From: Ruminococcaceae bacterium UBA5406
Lineage (GTDB): Bacteria; Bacillota; Clostridia; Oscillospirales; Acutalibacteraceae
Direction: 5' to 3'
Length of the DNA stretch: 64,000 bases
NCBI GenBank assembly: GCA_002407675.1
Contig: DHNW01000010.1
Span: forward strand, 1-64,000
Position numbers and translations under genes: made by a program. Below, piece by piece: positions 33,855 to 42,698 of the stretch (within the stretch, counting starts at the first letter, position 1; each line of letters starts with the position of its first letter). The notes beneath the pieces are model-generated. The model saw only the letters and a program-made list of their open reading frames with translations. It was not told the origin of the DNA and ran no database searches.

Positions 33855-34994
33855 CTATCGGATCACATCTTTAAAAAGTGCAAAGTACTTTTCGGCAATC
33901 TGGCTCCACATCATTGTTTTTCCAAGTTCGAGCGTCTTTTTTTCCATTTCAGCCTGTTTGTCTGGATTTTGAATGACTTGCAGAATACAGTTGGCCAACG
34001 AAGCGGAATTGCGAAATTTGGCCAGCAGTCCACGGCCGTCTGCCAGCATTTCCCTGGCGTAGGAATACGGCGTTGAAACGATAACGCGGCCGTATCCGAC
34101 GGCATAAGCCAAAGTTCCGCTCACCGCCTGGTCTTTGCCAAGATAGGGTGTCATATAGACGTCGGAAAGGGTTAGATACTGAATGATTTCTTCCTGGGTC
34201 AGATAGCGGTTTACAAAGCGGACATTTTGTGCAATTCCAAGGTCTGCCACCCTTTGTTTCAGCTTTTCCCGGTAACGCTCTCCGTCATGCTGCTTAATAA
34301 CGGGATGTGTCTGCCCAAGAATTAGGTACAGAATCTCAGGCTTGGATTTTGCAATGCGGGAGATGGCTTCTATGCCGTATTCTAACCCTTTTCCGGGGCT
34401 TATAAGGCCGAATGTGCTGACAACAAAGCGGCCTTCCATCCCGTTTTTCTTTTTCAGCAATTTTCGATCTTCCATGGGCAGTTCCGGGACACCGTGATGA
34501 ATCACAGCAATTTTATCGGGAGCAACTCCGTAAACACTGCGGAGAATTTCTACCGAGGCGGGGGACATGGTTACCATTTTCCGGCAGGATTGTGCCAGCC
34601 GGTTCACGATCGTTTTCTGCTTTTTTGCTGGTTTTGGCAGAACGGTGTGCAGTGTGACGGCAAAAGGTATTTTCAACCGGCTGATCAGGTTTAAAAGATA
34701 TTCCCCTGAATTTCCGCCGTATATTCCGTATTCGTGTTCCACCATGAGAAGCGCAGCACCAGAGCGGTTGATCTGCTCTCCCGCTTCCAGATACGAATCC
34801 GGATTCTCCTGTTCTAAAGTAAACCGAACTTCCGGAGGGTAGGAATCAATGCCGCTGTTAACCGCTACGACGCCGGGTTCGGTTTTCCCCGCTTTTTGCA
34901 GCGCATGGACAAGATCCTGCGTAAAAGTGGCAATGCCGCATGGCCGTGGGGGATAGGTGCTTAAAAACAGGACGGGTAATTTTTGAGCATTCAA
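33855..34994 (-). CDS. GT4-family glycosyltransferase
   Basis: A 379-residue retaining GT-B glycosyltransferase. The N-terminus LFLSTYPPRPCGIATFTQDLVHAL is typical of GT4 mannosyl/glucosyl-transferases; the C-terminal nucleotide-binding half has STFGLISPGKGLEYGIEAISRI, then SDVYMTPYLGKDQAVSGTLAYAVGYGR with the usual E replaced by Q-AVSGTLAYA. No signal peptide or membrane segment, so it acts in the cytoplasm. It is 20 nt upstream of the toroid gene. GDP-mannose is a plausible donor because of the neighbouring nucleotidyltransferase and GH130. Confidence 0.85.
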   Translation of the reverse strand: MNAQKLPVLFLSTYPPRPCGIATFTQDLVHALQKAGKTEPGVVAVNSGIDSYPPEVRFTLEQENPDSYLEAGEQINRSGAALLMVEHEYGIYGGNSGEYLLNLISRLKIPFAVTLHTVLPKPAKKQKTIVNRLAQSCRKMVTMSPASVEILRSVYGVAPDKIAVIHHGVPELPMEDRKLLKKKNGMEGRFVVSTFGLISPGKGLEYGIEAISRIAKSKPEILYLILGQTHPVIKQHDGERYREKLKQRVADLGIAQNVRFVNRYLTQEEIIQYLTLSDVYMTPYLGKDQAVSGTLAYAVGYGRVIVSTPYSYAREMLADGRGLLAKFRNSASLANCILQVIQNPDKQAEMEKKTLELGKTMMWSQIAEKYFALFKDVIR

Positions 34995-35030
34995 CTGCTT
35001 TTCAATCCTTTCTTTTTTGTATTGGAACTA

Positions 35031-36074
35031 TCAGGTAGTAAAGTGAGTTTTACTTTCCTGAGAATAGATCGTATCGACGCACTGGATCCCACTTTCGATC
35101 TGGCAGTCGGACGTTACCAAAGAATGGTCAATATCGACTCCGCTGCCAAGAGATACTCCGTTCCAGATAACACTGTTTTGGATAGAGCATCCCCGCCCGG
35201 CGTGGAATCCGTCACCGATCACCACGTTGGGGCCAATACAAGCGTTGGCGCCGATATGCACGTCTTTGCCAAGCCACACGGGTCCTTCGATCTTTGCGGA
35301 AGGGCTGATTTCCGCTCCTTCCTGTTCATATATTTTTTCAGATGAAAAATTGTTTTCTGCAATGCTGCAGTGGCCGTCAAAGATATCTTTATGCGCCCTC
35401 ATATATTTTCCTGGGGTGCCGATGTCAATCCAGTAGCGGCCGTCGTGGTAGACGGCAATCTTCAAACCCTTTTTCAGTAATAGCGGAAAGATGTCTTTCT
35501 CAACCGATATTTTTTTGCCGGCTGGAATCAGTTCCAGCACTTTGGGTTCAAATACATAAATGCCGGCATTGATAAAATGTGATTTTTCTTCTCCTGGTTT
35601 TGGCTTTTCTGTGAAAGAAATGGCGAAGTCTTCCTGGTTATATTCAATCACTCCATAGCTGGATGGATCTTCCACGCGTGTGGCGCTGATTGTGACGTCC
35701 GCTTTTTTCTGTCGGTGAAAAGCTACCAGAGCTTTCAGGTCAAGGTTGCAAAGAACGTCTGAATTAAATACCAGGAAGGTACTGTCAAAATATTTTTCAC
35801 AGTTTTTAATGGCACCTCCAGTACCCAGCGGTTTTTCTTCGCAGACGCAGTGGACGGTCATTCCCATCTTCTGGCTTACGCCAAAATGTTTTTCAATGCA
35901 GTCGGATTTATAGCCGGTGCTGAGGACAACTTCGGTAACGCCGCACCGTTTCAATTCCGCAATCGTCCGTTCCAGAAGAGGAACCCCCATGATGGGAACC
36001 ATCGGTTTCGGCAGATGATCCGTCAGGGGACGAAGCCTTGTGCCAAGACCGCCTGCCAGAAATAATGCTTTCAA
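35031..36074 (-). CDS. Sugar-1-phosphate nucleotidyltransferase (mannose-1-P guanylyltransferase-like)
   Basis: A 347-residue NDP-sugar pyrophosphorylase. Catalytic N-terminal domain: LAGGLGTRLRPLTDHLPKPM (residues ~6-25), VFNSDVLCNLDL (~103), the EKPKPGEE lysine loop, and YWIDIGTPGKY. A left-handed beta-helix C-terminus of hexapeptide repeats follows (~245-330). This layout matches GDP-mannose and glucose-1-phosphate enzymes; the GH130 neighbour favours mannose. It lies between GH130 and GT4 in one operon, supplying the donor for the glycosyltransferase. Confidence 0.86.
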   Translation of the reverse strand: MKALFLAGGLGTRLRPLTDHLPKPMVPIMGVPLLERTIAELKRCGVTEVVLSTGYKSDCIEKHFGVSQKMGMTVHCVCEEKPLGTGGAIKNCEKYFDSTFLVFNSDVLCNLDLKALVAFHRQKKADVTISATRVEDPSSYGVIEYNQEDFAISFTEKPKPGEEKSHFINAGIYVFEPKVLELIPAGKKISVEKDIFPLLLKKGLKIAVYHDGRYWIDIGTPGKYMRAHKDIFDGHCSIAENNFSSEKIYEQEGAEISPSAKIEGPVWLGKDVHIGANACIGPNVVIGDGFHAGRGCSIQNSVIWNGVSLGSGVDIDHSLVTSDCQIESGIQCVDTIYSQESKTHFTT

Positions 36075-36139
36075 AGTCTGTACCTCCCGTTTTGTTTGTT
36101 TCCTATCTCATTCCGTTTCAGAGACCCTGCCGGCTCTAG

Positions 36140-37159
36140 TCAGCTTTCCATCATTTTTTGTTCTGGGCAGCTTTTGATATATTCCAGCAGGTCGTTCAGG
36201 TTCGCTGTTGCCAGGCAGATGCAGGAATCGGCAGCGCCGTAATACATTTTTATTTCTCCGCTTTGCTTATCCAGGACCCAGCCGCAGGGAAAAACGACAT
36301 CCCGCACATCGCCTTCCCGCTCATAGGGTTCCTCGGGCCCAAAAATCCATTCATCGCTTCTCCGAAGAACTTTCAGAGGGTTATCTAAATCCAGCAGAGC
36401 CAGCCCAAGACGGTAAACAGAACCGGCAGCAGTCTGCCGGACCCCATGGTACAGGATCAGCCAGCCGTCCGGAGTTTCCAGGGGCTGAGCGCAGAGGCCA
36501 ACTTTATTGGCATCCCACCAGCCGCCGTTTCTTGCATTGATCAGAATATGATGGTCGCCCCAATATTTCAGATCGGCGGAACAAGAAATCCAAATATGTG
36601 CGCCGGGCCCCCTCTGAATTGAATCAATCAGATGCACGCCGATCGGCCGATGGATCAAAAGCCATTTCCCTTTGAATTTACGTGGAAAAAGAGCCGCATC
36701 TTTGTCTTCCGGCGGCATAATAGAACCCAGTTTGTCAAAACTGGAAAAGTCTTTTGTTGTTGCCAGTGAAACAGTCGGGCCGGAACGGGAAAAAGAAGTG
36801 TACACTACCGCCCAGCAGTCCAGTTCATCCATGCGGGTGATCCTAGGATCCTCAATTCCCCAGGCTTCTTCCGGATAATCGGGGTTGGCTTCCAGTGTGG
36901 GCCATTTGTCAATCTGCCAGTTTGTTACACCGTCGTCGCTGACAGCCTTTGTCAGATGGGAAAAACCGCGCCGGTCTTCCACGCGTGCAAGCAGAAGAAT
37001 TTTGCCGTTGAAAATGGTTGCCGCGGGGTTAAAAACGGTGTTGACCGCATAAGGCCAGTCCTTTGCTGTCAGGATGGGATTGCTGGGGTGACGGACGAAC
37101 AGTTCCCGATATGTGTTATCATTGCTTTTCAGCCTTGTTTCAAAGGAACGCATTCGCAT
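36140..37159 (-). CDS. GH130 beta-mannoside phosphorylase-like protein
   Basis: A 339-residue five-bladed beta-propeller of family GH130. Clear family blocks: HPSNPILTAKDWPYAVNTVFNPAA (~24), LLARVEDRRGFSHL, AWGIEDPRITR with the catalytic Asp (~105), KDAALFPRKFKGKWLLIHRP with phosphate-binding Arg/His (~158), GGWWDANKVG, and DGWLILYHGVRQ. The family splits beta-1,2- or beta-1,4-mannosides with phosphate and can run backwards to build oligomannosides. No signal peptide, so it is cytoplasmic. First gene of the four-gene glycan operon. A long 820-bp gap with a strong hairpin lies upstream. Confidence 0.92.
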   Translation of the reverse strand: MRMRSFETRLKSNDNTYRELFVRHPSNPILTAKDWPYAVNTVFNPAATIFNGKILLLARVEDRRGFSHLTKAVSDDGVTNWQIDKWPTLEANPDYPEEAWGIEDPRITRMDELDCWAVVYTSFSRSGPTVSLATTKDFSSFDKLGSIMPPEDKDAALFPRKFKGKWLLIHRPIGVHLIDSIQRGPGAHIWISCSADLKYWGDHHILINARNGGWWDANKVGLCAQPLETPDGWLILYHGVRQTAAGSVYRLGLALLDLDNPLKVLRRSDEWIFGPEEPYEREGDVRDVVFPCGWVLDKQSGEIKMYYGAADSCICLATANLNDLLEYIKSCPEQKMMES

Positions 37160-37342
37160 TCAACCTTTCTGGTAAATCGCTGTTTTCTGAAAATATCTGG
37201 ATGAAAGCCCAAAACGTTGTGTTCCGAGTATGCAAAGCCGGAACAGCAGCACATTAAATAGTATTAATCCAATCCCGAAAAACATTCCTGTGTAAAAAAT
37301 GGAATTCGAAGTATTTTTAAGTTCATGGGCCTGAAGAAACAG

Positions 37343-37392
37343 AAAAGGAAAAAGCTTCTCATTCCAAAAAGAATGAAAAGCCTTTTCCTTTT
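37343..37392 (-). other. 22-bp hairpin in the leader of the GH130 operon
   Basis: Arms 37343-37364 and 37371-37392 are complementary over 22 bp with a 6-nt loop. On the minus strand both imperfections become G-U pairs, while on the plus strand they are mismatches, so the structure suits a minus-strand RNA. It lies 184 nt before the GH130 start and is followed by a pyrimidine-rich tract, so it may act as an attenuator or terminator. The 65-codon ORF across it has no conserved look. Confidence 0.5.
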
Positions 37393-37688
37393 GTGAAAAA
37401 ATAGCTGAGACTCTCTTGACTGCGAGAGTTCTGATGTAATCATTGCTGATGGGGATATCAATACCCGTCTTCCCTTATTGTACCGTGCATTTGTTTTTGT
37501 TTCAATATCTCATAACGAAATAAACGTTGTATTTTCATTTTTAGATGTATGCACAAAACATGCCTTTCAATTCCAGATGGAAGGTAAAATTATATAGGAT
37601 ATTGTATAAAATATATCCAATAATGATTGCTAAATATCGTATAATTAGTCCATAAAACTTCGAATATCCCAAATATTCACGAAAAATT

Positions 37689-37706
37689 TCGTTAAGAAAT
37701 TAACAA
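37689..37706. promoter_or_regulatory. Rex-like operator, acyl-CoA synthetase/GH130 gap
   Basis: TCGTTAAGAAATTAACAA differs in one base from the clostridial Rex consensus (TTGTTAA-N4-TTAACAA). It lies 530 bp before GH130 (-) and 274 bp before the acyl-CoA synthetase gene (+), in an AT-rich stretch. The promoter it would control is not clear. The rest of the 37160-37979 gap shows only the leader hairpin and the promoter at 37805. Confidence 0.45.
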
Positions 37707-37804
37707 AAATGCCAAATAAGAAATAAATAATGCACTAGAAATTTTCAACAATAAACGTTAATAATAGGTTTATTAATGAATTCCTTAGGAATAAAAGGTG
37801 AATG

Positions 37805-37834
37805 TTGCCTGTATTAAGATTGATGTGATATAAT
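37805..37834 (+). promoter_or_regulatory. Promoter of the acyl-CoA synthetase gene
   Basis: TTGCCT (37805-37810), 18 nt, perfect TATAAT (37829-37834), about 145 nt before the start codon. Confidence 0.55.
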
Positions 37835-37979
37835 AATAGAAATTATATTAAATGGTTCTATGAATAATGATTTTAATCTTTCCAAAATGCTTTCAATCCG
37901 GCTTGATGCCATATTTGTATAAAGAAAACCGGCGCAGAGGTTGGACTTGCTGTGTCAGTAAGAACGGAAAGGATTTTTG

Positions 37980-39719
37980 ATGATGAGTGAAATGCTGAAC
38001 TACACAATCGGTCAGATGCTGGATAGGGTTGCAGAGAAATTTCCGGATCGTGAAGCGGTGGCTTATATTGACAGGCCTTACCGCAGAACTTGGCGTGAAT
38101 TCCGCGATGAATGCACGCGATTTGCCAAAGGCCTTTTGTCAATCGGTATCCGGAAGGGGGATCATGTGGCCATATGGGCCACGAATGTGCCCGAATGGAT
38201 GATTACTTTGTTTGCAACGGCTGAGATCGGTGCGGTTTTAGTGACGGTAAATACCAATTATAAAAAATATGAAATGCAGTACCTTCTCCAGCAGTCCGAC
38301 TCAAAGGCCCTCGTGATGATTGACGGTTTCAAGGGTACGGATTATGTCAAGATTATCAATGAATTGTGTCCGACGCTGAAAACCAGCCGGCCAGGTGAGC
38401 TTTCAGAGCCGGATCTTCCCTGCCTGAAATCCATTATTTATGTAGGAAACCAGGAAGTTCCGGGTACGTTCCATTTTCAGGACCTTTTCGCCCGCGGGGA
38501 TGCGGTGGACGGAGAAATATTCCGGAAGATCCAGGCTTCCCTGGATCCTCAGGATGTCATTGATATGCAGTATACTTCGGGGACAACGGGGTTTCCAAAA
38601 GGCGTTATGCTGACCCATTACAACATCGTGAATAACGGCAAAGGGATCGGAGACTGCATGAAGTTCACCGAGCAGGACAAACTTTGCATCACTGTGCCGC
38701 TTTTTCATTGTTTTGGCCTTGTGCTGGGGGTTATGGCTTGCCTGACCCACGCCACTTCCATGGTGCTTGTTGAATATTTTCGCCCAACGGTTGTCATGCA
38801 AGCCATTGAGCAGGAGGGCTGCACGGCGGTCCACGGTGTTCCTACCATGTTTATCGCCATGCTGGAGCATCCCGAATTCAAAACCCACCGCTTTTCAAAA
38901 TTACGCACCGGGATTATGGCCGGTTCCCCGTGTCCAGAGAAGATCATGCGGAGAGTTATGGATGAAATGGGGATGCACGAAATCACCATCACCTATGGAG
39001 AAACAGAGGCTTCTCCCGCATGCACGATGACAAAGACCGATGATCCGCTGGAGGCCCGCGTCCGTACGGTAGGCCGCCTGATGCCCGGTGTTGAAGCCAA
39101 AGTCGTCGATCCGGAGACCGGGAAAATCCAGCCGAATGATGTACCGGGGGAATTCTGCTCCCGCGGCTATAATACCATGAAGGGGTATTATAAAATGCCG
39201 GAAGAAACCCGGCAGACGGTTGACTCGGACGGATGGCTTCACTCCGGCGACCTTGCGGCTGTTGATAAAAATGGGTATTATCGGATTACCGGACGGATCA
39301 AAGATATGATTATCCGCGGCGGCGAGAACATTTACCCGAAAGAAATTGAAGAATTCCTGTACACCAATCCGGCCATAAAGGATGTACAGGTTATTGGTGT
39401 GCCCAGCGAGGAGTACGGGGAAGAAGTTATGGCCTGCATTATTCTGAAAGGCGGCATGTCACTCAGCGAAGACGATGTGCGCGAGTATGTCAAGCAGAAT
39501 CTTGCGCGGCATAAGATCCCCAAATATGTCGTGTTTATGGAGTCATTCCCTGTTACGGCAAGCGGAAAAATTCAGAAATATAAGCTTAGGGAGATGGCAG
39601 CTAAAAAGCTGTCACAGCAGGTTCCAGGTTCGAAGGCAGTAGCTTCTGATTCCCGCGGAGAAAAGCAGCCGGGCGAAATTCGCCGCGGAATAAAAAGAGT
39701 CCGCTGTCAGTCAGAATGA
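37980..39719 (+). CDS. Medium/long-chain acyl-CoA synthetase (AMP-forming)
   Basis: A 579-residue adenylate-forming enzyme. P-loop-like motif MQYTSGTTGFPKGVMLTHYNI (~188), ITITYGETEASP (~335), YGxxE-type core, hinge and C-terminal GRIKDMIIRGGENIYPKEIEEFL, and the catalytic Lys in ASGKIQKYK (~540). The tail is unusually long, with about 35 basic residues after the catalytic lysine. It should activate fatty acids as acyl-CoA; short- or medium-chain acids would suit the chain-elongating context. Start at the ATG at 37980 (or 37983), 6 nt after GGAAAGGA. It precedes the fab operon by 117 nt, which contains a promoter. Confidence 0.88.
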   Translation: MMSEMLNYTIGQMLDRVAEKFPDREAVAYIDRPYRRTWREFRDECTRFAKGLLSIGIRKGDHVAIWATNVPEWMITLFATAEIGAVLVTVNTNYKKYEMQYLLQQSDSKALVMIDGFKGTDYVKIINELCPTLKTSRPGELSEPDLPCLKSIIYVGNQEVPGTFHFQDLFARGDAVDGEIFRKIQASLDPQDVIDMQYTSGTTGFPKGVMLTHYNIVNNGKGIGDCMKFTEQDKLCITVPLFHCFGLVLGVMACLTHATSMVLVEYFRPTVVMQAIEQEGCTAVHGVPTMFIAMLEHPEFKTHRFSKLRTGIMAGSPCPEKIMRRVMDEMGMHEITITYGETEASPACTMTKTDDPLEARVRTVGRLMPGVEAKVVDPETGKIQPNDVPGEFCSRGYNTMKGYYKMPEETRQTVDSDGWLHSGDLAAVDKNGYYRITGRIKDMIIRGGENIYPKEIEEFLYTNPAIKDVQVIGVPSEEYGEEVMACIILKGGMSLSEDDVREYVKQNLARHKIPKYVVFMESFPVTASGKIQKYKLREMAAKKLSQQVPGSKAVASDSRGEKQPGEIRRGIKRVRCQSE

Positions 39720-39741
39720 AAACGTATTTTGCTTTAAGGAA

Positions 39742-39769
39742 TTTACAAAGCGCTAAAATTTACTACAAT
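39742..39769 (+). promoter_or_regulatory. Promoter of the fab-acc operon
   Basis: TTTACA (39742-39747), 16 nt, TACAAT (39764-39769), 67 nt before fabH. No FapR (TTAGTA-N5-TACTAA) or FabT-type palindrome is seen in the gap. Confidence 0.5.
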
Positions 39770-39836
39770 GATAAAAAAATAACCGCTTTGCTGTCCGGGC
39801 AAGATTTTAGAACGAATGCTATACGGAGGCTTTTTC

Positions 39837-40793
39837 ATGAACTTTAAGATTATCGGTACCGGCAGCGCGCATCCGGCGCGCTCCGTAACAAATGACGAAC
39901 TATCTCAGATAATGGATACGTCTGATGAATGGATTACATCCCATACAGGTGTTAAAAGCCGTTATGTATGTACAACCGAAACAATCAGCGATGTGGCAGA
40001 AGCTGCCGGTCGTGCGGCTCTGGAGAATGCCGGCGTTGATGCTTCGGAACTGGATGGAATCATCTGCACAACCATCCGGGGCGATTATTTTACGCCTTCA
40101 TTGGCCTGTGTTTTGCAGGAACGGCTGGGGGCGCACTGCCCTGCGTTTGATATGAACGCGGCCTGCACCGGTTTTATTTATTCCCTGGATACAGCCGCTG
40201 GATTTTTTGCGCGCGGCCGTGTCCGCAAGATGCTGATTGTATCCTGCGAAAATATGTCTAAACTTTTGGACTGGAAAGACCGCACAACCTGTGTGCTGTT
40301 TGGCGACGGTGCAGGTGCTGTGGTGCTGGAGGCCGGCGAAAACCTTCTCTCCATCCGAATCTCCGCGCAGGGCAGTCGGGAAACCATGTATATCCCCAAT
40401 GTCAACGGAAATTCTCCTTTCAATCAGGCGCCTTGTCCTCCCACAGCCCTGTTTTGGCACGGGCATGATGTTTACCGGTTTGCTGTTACCCAGATGGCTG
40501 CCGAGCTCAAAGCGGCGATTCAGGATGCGGGGCTCACCCAGCAGGATGTGACCTGGGTTCTTCCGCATCAGGCAAACCTGCGGATTATTGACGCTTCCCA
40601 GAAGCGTCTGGACATTCCTCGGGATCGATTCCTTGTGAATATCCAGCGTTACGGGAACATATCTTCGGCCGCCATTCCCATTTTGATGGACGAAGAAAAT
40701 CGGAAAGGTACATTCCACAGCGGAGATATCCTCGGTCTGGTTGCGTTTGGCGGCGGCCTGACTTCAGGGGCCTGCATCCTCCGCTGGGATTGA
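39837..40793 (+). CDS. fabH: 3-oxoacyl-ACP synthase III
   Basis: A 318-residue KAS III that starts fatty acid synthesis by joining an acyl-CoA primer to malonyl-ACP. Catalytic Cys110 in NAACTGF; His in LPHQANLRI (~242) and Asn in YGNISSAAIP (~272) complete the triad. GGAGG lies 7 nt before the ATG at 39837; the upstream in-frame ATG at 39816 has no ribosome site. First gene of a ten-gene operon. In Clostridia the operon often has acpP after fabH; here fabK follows directly. Confidence 0.94.
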   Translation: MNFKIIGTGSAHPARSVTNDELSQIMDTSDEWITSHTGVKSRYVCTTETISDVAEAAGRAALENAGVDASELDGIICTTIRGDYFTPSLACVLQERLGAHCPAFDMNAACTGFIYSLDTAAGFFARGRVRKMLIVSCENMSKLLDWKDRTTCVLFGDGAGAVVLEAGENLLSIRISAQGSRETMYIPNVNGNSPFNQAPCPPTALFWHGHDVYRFAVTQMAAELKAAIQDAGLTQQDVTWVLPHQANLRIIDASQKRLDIPRDRFLVNIQRYGNISSAAIPILMDEENRKGTFHSGDILGLVAFGGGLTSGACILRWD

Positions 40794-40821
40794 CCGGCAG
40801 AATGGCAAAGGAGAATATCGT

Positions 40822-41769
40822 ATGATAAAAACACCAATCTGTGAACTGCTGCAAATTGAATATCCGATTTTGCAGGGCGGCATGGCATGGGTATCAGACT
40901 CCTCCCTGGCGTCCGCCGTTTCCAATGCGGGCGGCCTTGGCATTATTGCCGGAATGAATTCCAACGGAGAGCAGCTCCGCGCAGAAATCCGCAAGTGCCG
41001 GGAGAAAACCTCAAAGCCGTTTGGCGTGAACGTCATGCTCATGAGCCCATATGCGGAGGAAGTTGCCCGCGTTGTGGCAGAAGAACATGTGCCGGTCGTT
41101 ACGGCCGGGGCTGGGAATCCGGGGAAATTCATGCCTGCTTGGCTGGAAGCCGGGATTAAAGTTGTCCCTGTCGTTGCGTCGGTTGGTTTTGCAAGGCTTG
41201 CGGAAAAACGCGGAGCCTGCGCTGTGATAGCCGAAGGTGCGGAAAGCGGGGGCCATATCGGTAAACTGCATACCATGGCTTTGGTGCCGCAGGTCTGCGA
41301 TGCGGTAAAGATTCCCGTTATTGCGGCGGGCGGTATCGGTGACGGCCGTGGCATTGCGGCGGCTATGATGCTGGGAGCGCAGGGAGTTCAAGTCGGGACG
41401 CGCTTTCTCGTCGCCCGTGAATGTACTATCAGCCCGGTTTATAAGGAAAAAGTTCTCAAAGCAAAAGAATTGGATACGATCGTAACCGGGGAACGTCTCG
41501 GTGACTCGGTGAGATCTCTGAAGACCAGTTTTTCACGTGAATTCCAGAAAAAAGAGCGCGATTTGAATGTTACCCGGGAGGAACTGGAAAAATTCGGCGC
41601 GGGCGCGCTTCGGCGGGCTGCACGGGAAGGCGACGCAGAAAATGGTTGCTTCCTTGCGGGAGAAATTGCCGGTCTTGTTAAAAAAGAACAGACCGCGCAA
41701 GAAATTATTGAGGAAATGTTCGGGGAAGCCGAACAGACTCTGGACGGTGCAAAACAATGGGTAAAATAG
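40822..41769 (+). CDS. fabK: FMN-dependent enoyl-ACP reductase II
   Basis: A 315-residue TIM-barrel flavoprotein of the nitronate-monooxygenase fold that reduces enoyl-ACP. It begins TPICELLQIEYPILQGGMAWVSDSSLASAVSNAGGLG, and later has IAEGAESGGHIGKL (FMN phosphate and active His), PVIAAGGIGDGRGIAAAMMLGAQGVQVGTRFLVA. This is the FabK signature, and no FabI is present in the window. Its 3' end overlaps fabD by 13 nt. Confidence 0.94.
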   Translation: MIKTPICELLQIEYPILQGGMAWVSDSSLASAVSNAGGLGIIAGMNSNGEQLRAEIRKCREKTSKPFGVNVMLMSPYAEEVARVVAEEHVPVVTAGAGNPGKFMPAWLEAGIKVVPVVASVGFARLAEKRGACAVIAEGAESGGHIGKLHTMALVPQVCDAVKIPVIAAGGIGDGRGIAAAMMLGAQGVQVGTRFLVARECTISPVYKEKVLKAKELDTIVTGERLGDSVRSLKTSFSREFQKKERDLNVTREELEKFGAGALRRAAREGDAENGCFLAGEIAGLVKKEQTAQEIIEEMFGEAEQTLDGAKQWVK

Positions 41770-42698
41770 CGTTTTTGTTCAGTGGACAGGGAACCCAGTA
41801 TACCGGTATGGGCCGTTCGCTGTTTGAATCATCAAAAGCTGCCGGTGACGTATTTCGTTTGGCGGATCGTTTCCGTCCGGGCACGTCGGCTCAGTGCTTT
41901 TCCGCGCCGAAAGAGGAGCTATCCCTCACCGTCAACACGCAGCCCTGCGTTTACTGTGTAGATCTTTCTGCGGCCGAAGCGCTGCGCGAACGCGGCGTCT
42001 GCCCGGATATGGCGGCCGGTTTTTCCCTTGGAGAAATCGCCGCGCTCACTTTTTCCGGCGTGTTTTCACCGGAAGACGGTTTTTCTTTTGTATGCAGGCG
42101 CGGCAAAGCAATGGATGAAGCGGCACAGAAAGACCCGGGCGGCATGGCGGCGGTCTTAAAACTTTCCAGCGGCCAGGTCGAACAGCTTTGCCAGAAATTT
42201 CGCCGTGTTTATCCCGTCAACTATAACTGCCCAGGGCAGATTGCCGTGGCGGGAGACCGGGAAGAAATCGGCCCATTCTGTGCGGAAGTCACTGCAGCGG
42301 GAGGAAGAGCCGTACCGCTGGCTGTCAGCGGGGCATTCCATTCTCCGTTTATGGAACCGGCTGCCGTTAGGCTGCGTGAAGTTTTGAAGGATGTTTCCGT
42401 TCAGGCGCCAAAGATTCCGGTTTATTCCAATTACACGGCCCGGCTGTATGGTACGGATGCAGCCGGAATTCGGGAGAATATCTTCCGGCAGATCAGTCAT
42501 CCTGTTTTGTGGCAGAAGATATTGGAGGATATGAAGGCGCAGGGCGCCGATATCTTTATTGAAACCGGGGCCGGAAAAGTCCTGAGCGGCTTGGTTCGCA
42601 GGACGCTGCCCGGTGTGACAATCTGCCATGTGGAAGATCAGGATACCCTTGAGAAGACGATTTCCACACTGAAAGAAAAGGGGGAGTTCCCTTGCTGA
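41757..42698 (+). CDS. fabD: Malonyl-CoA:ACP transacylase
   Basis: A 313-residue transacylase that loads malonate onto ACP. Start MGKIAFLFSGQGTQYTGMG; active-site Ser90 in AGFSLGEIAAL; the catalytic histidine in SGAFHSPFME (~197); QISHPVLW and the C-terminal GAGKVLSGLVRR. The start codon lies inside the end of fabK, and its 3' end overlaps fabG by 7 nt, so the three are translationally coupled. Confidence 0.95.
   Translation: MGKIAFLFSGQGTQYTGMGRSLFESSKAAGDVFRLADRFRPGTSAQCFSAPKEELSLTVNTQPCVYCVDLSAAEALRERGVCPDMAAGFSLGEIAALTFSGVFSPEDGFSFVCRRGKAMDEAAQKDPGGMAAVLKLSSGQVEQLCQKFRRVYPVNYNCPGQIAVAGDREEIGPFCAEVTAAGGRAVPLAVSGAFHSPFMEPAAVRLREVLKDVSVQAPKIPVYSNYTARLYGTDAAGIRENIFRQISHPVLWQKILEDMKAQGADIFIETGAGKVLSGLVRRTLPGVTICHVEDQDTLEKTISTLKEKGEFPC

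Noticed and set aside
37264..37461. 65-residue minus-strand ORF in the GH130 leader
   Set aside because: It is built over the long hairpin and has Phe/Leu/Arg runs from the pyrimidine-rich arms; a leader peptide cannot be excluded.
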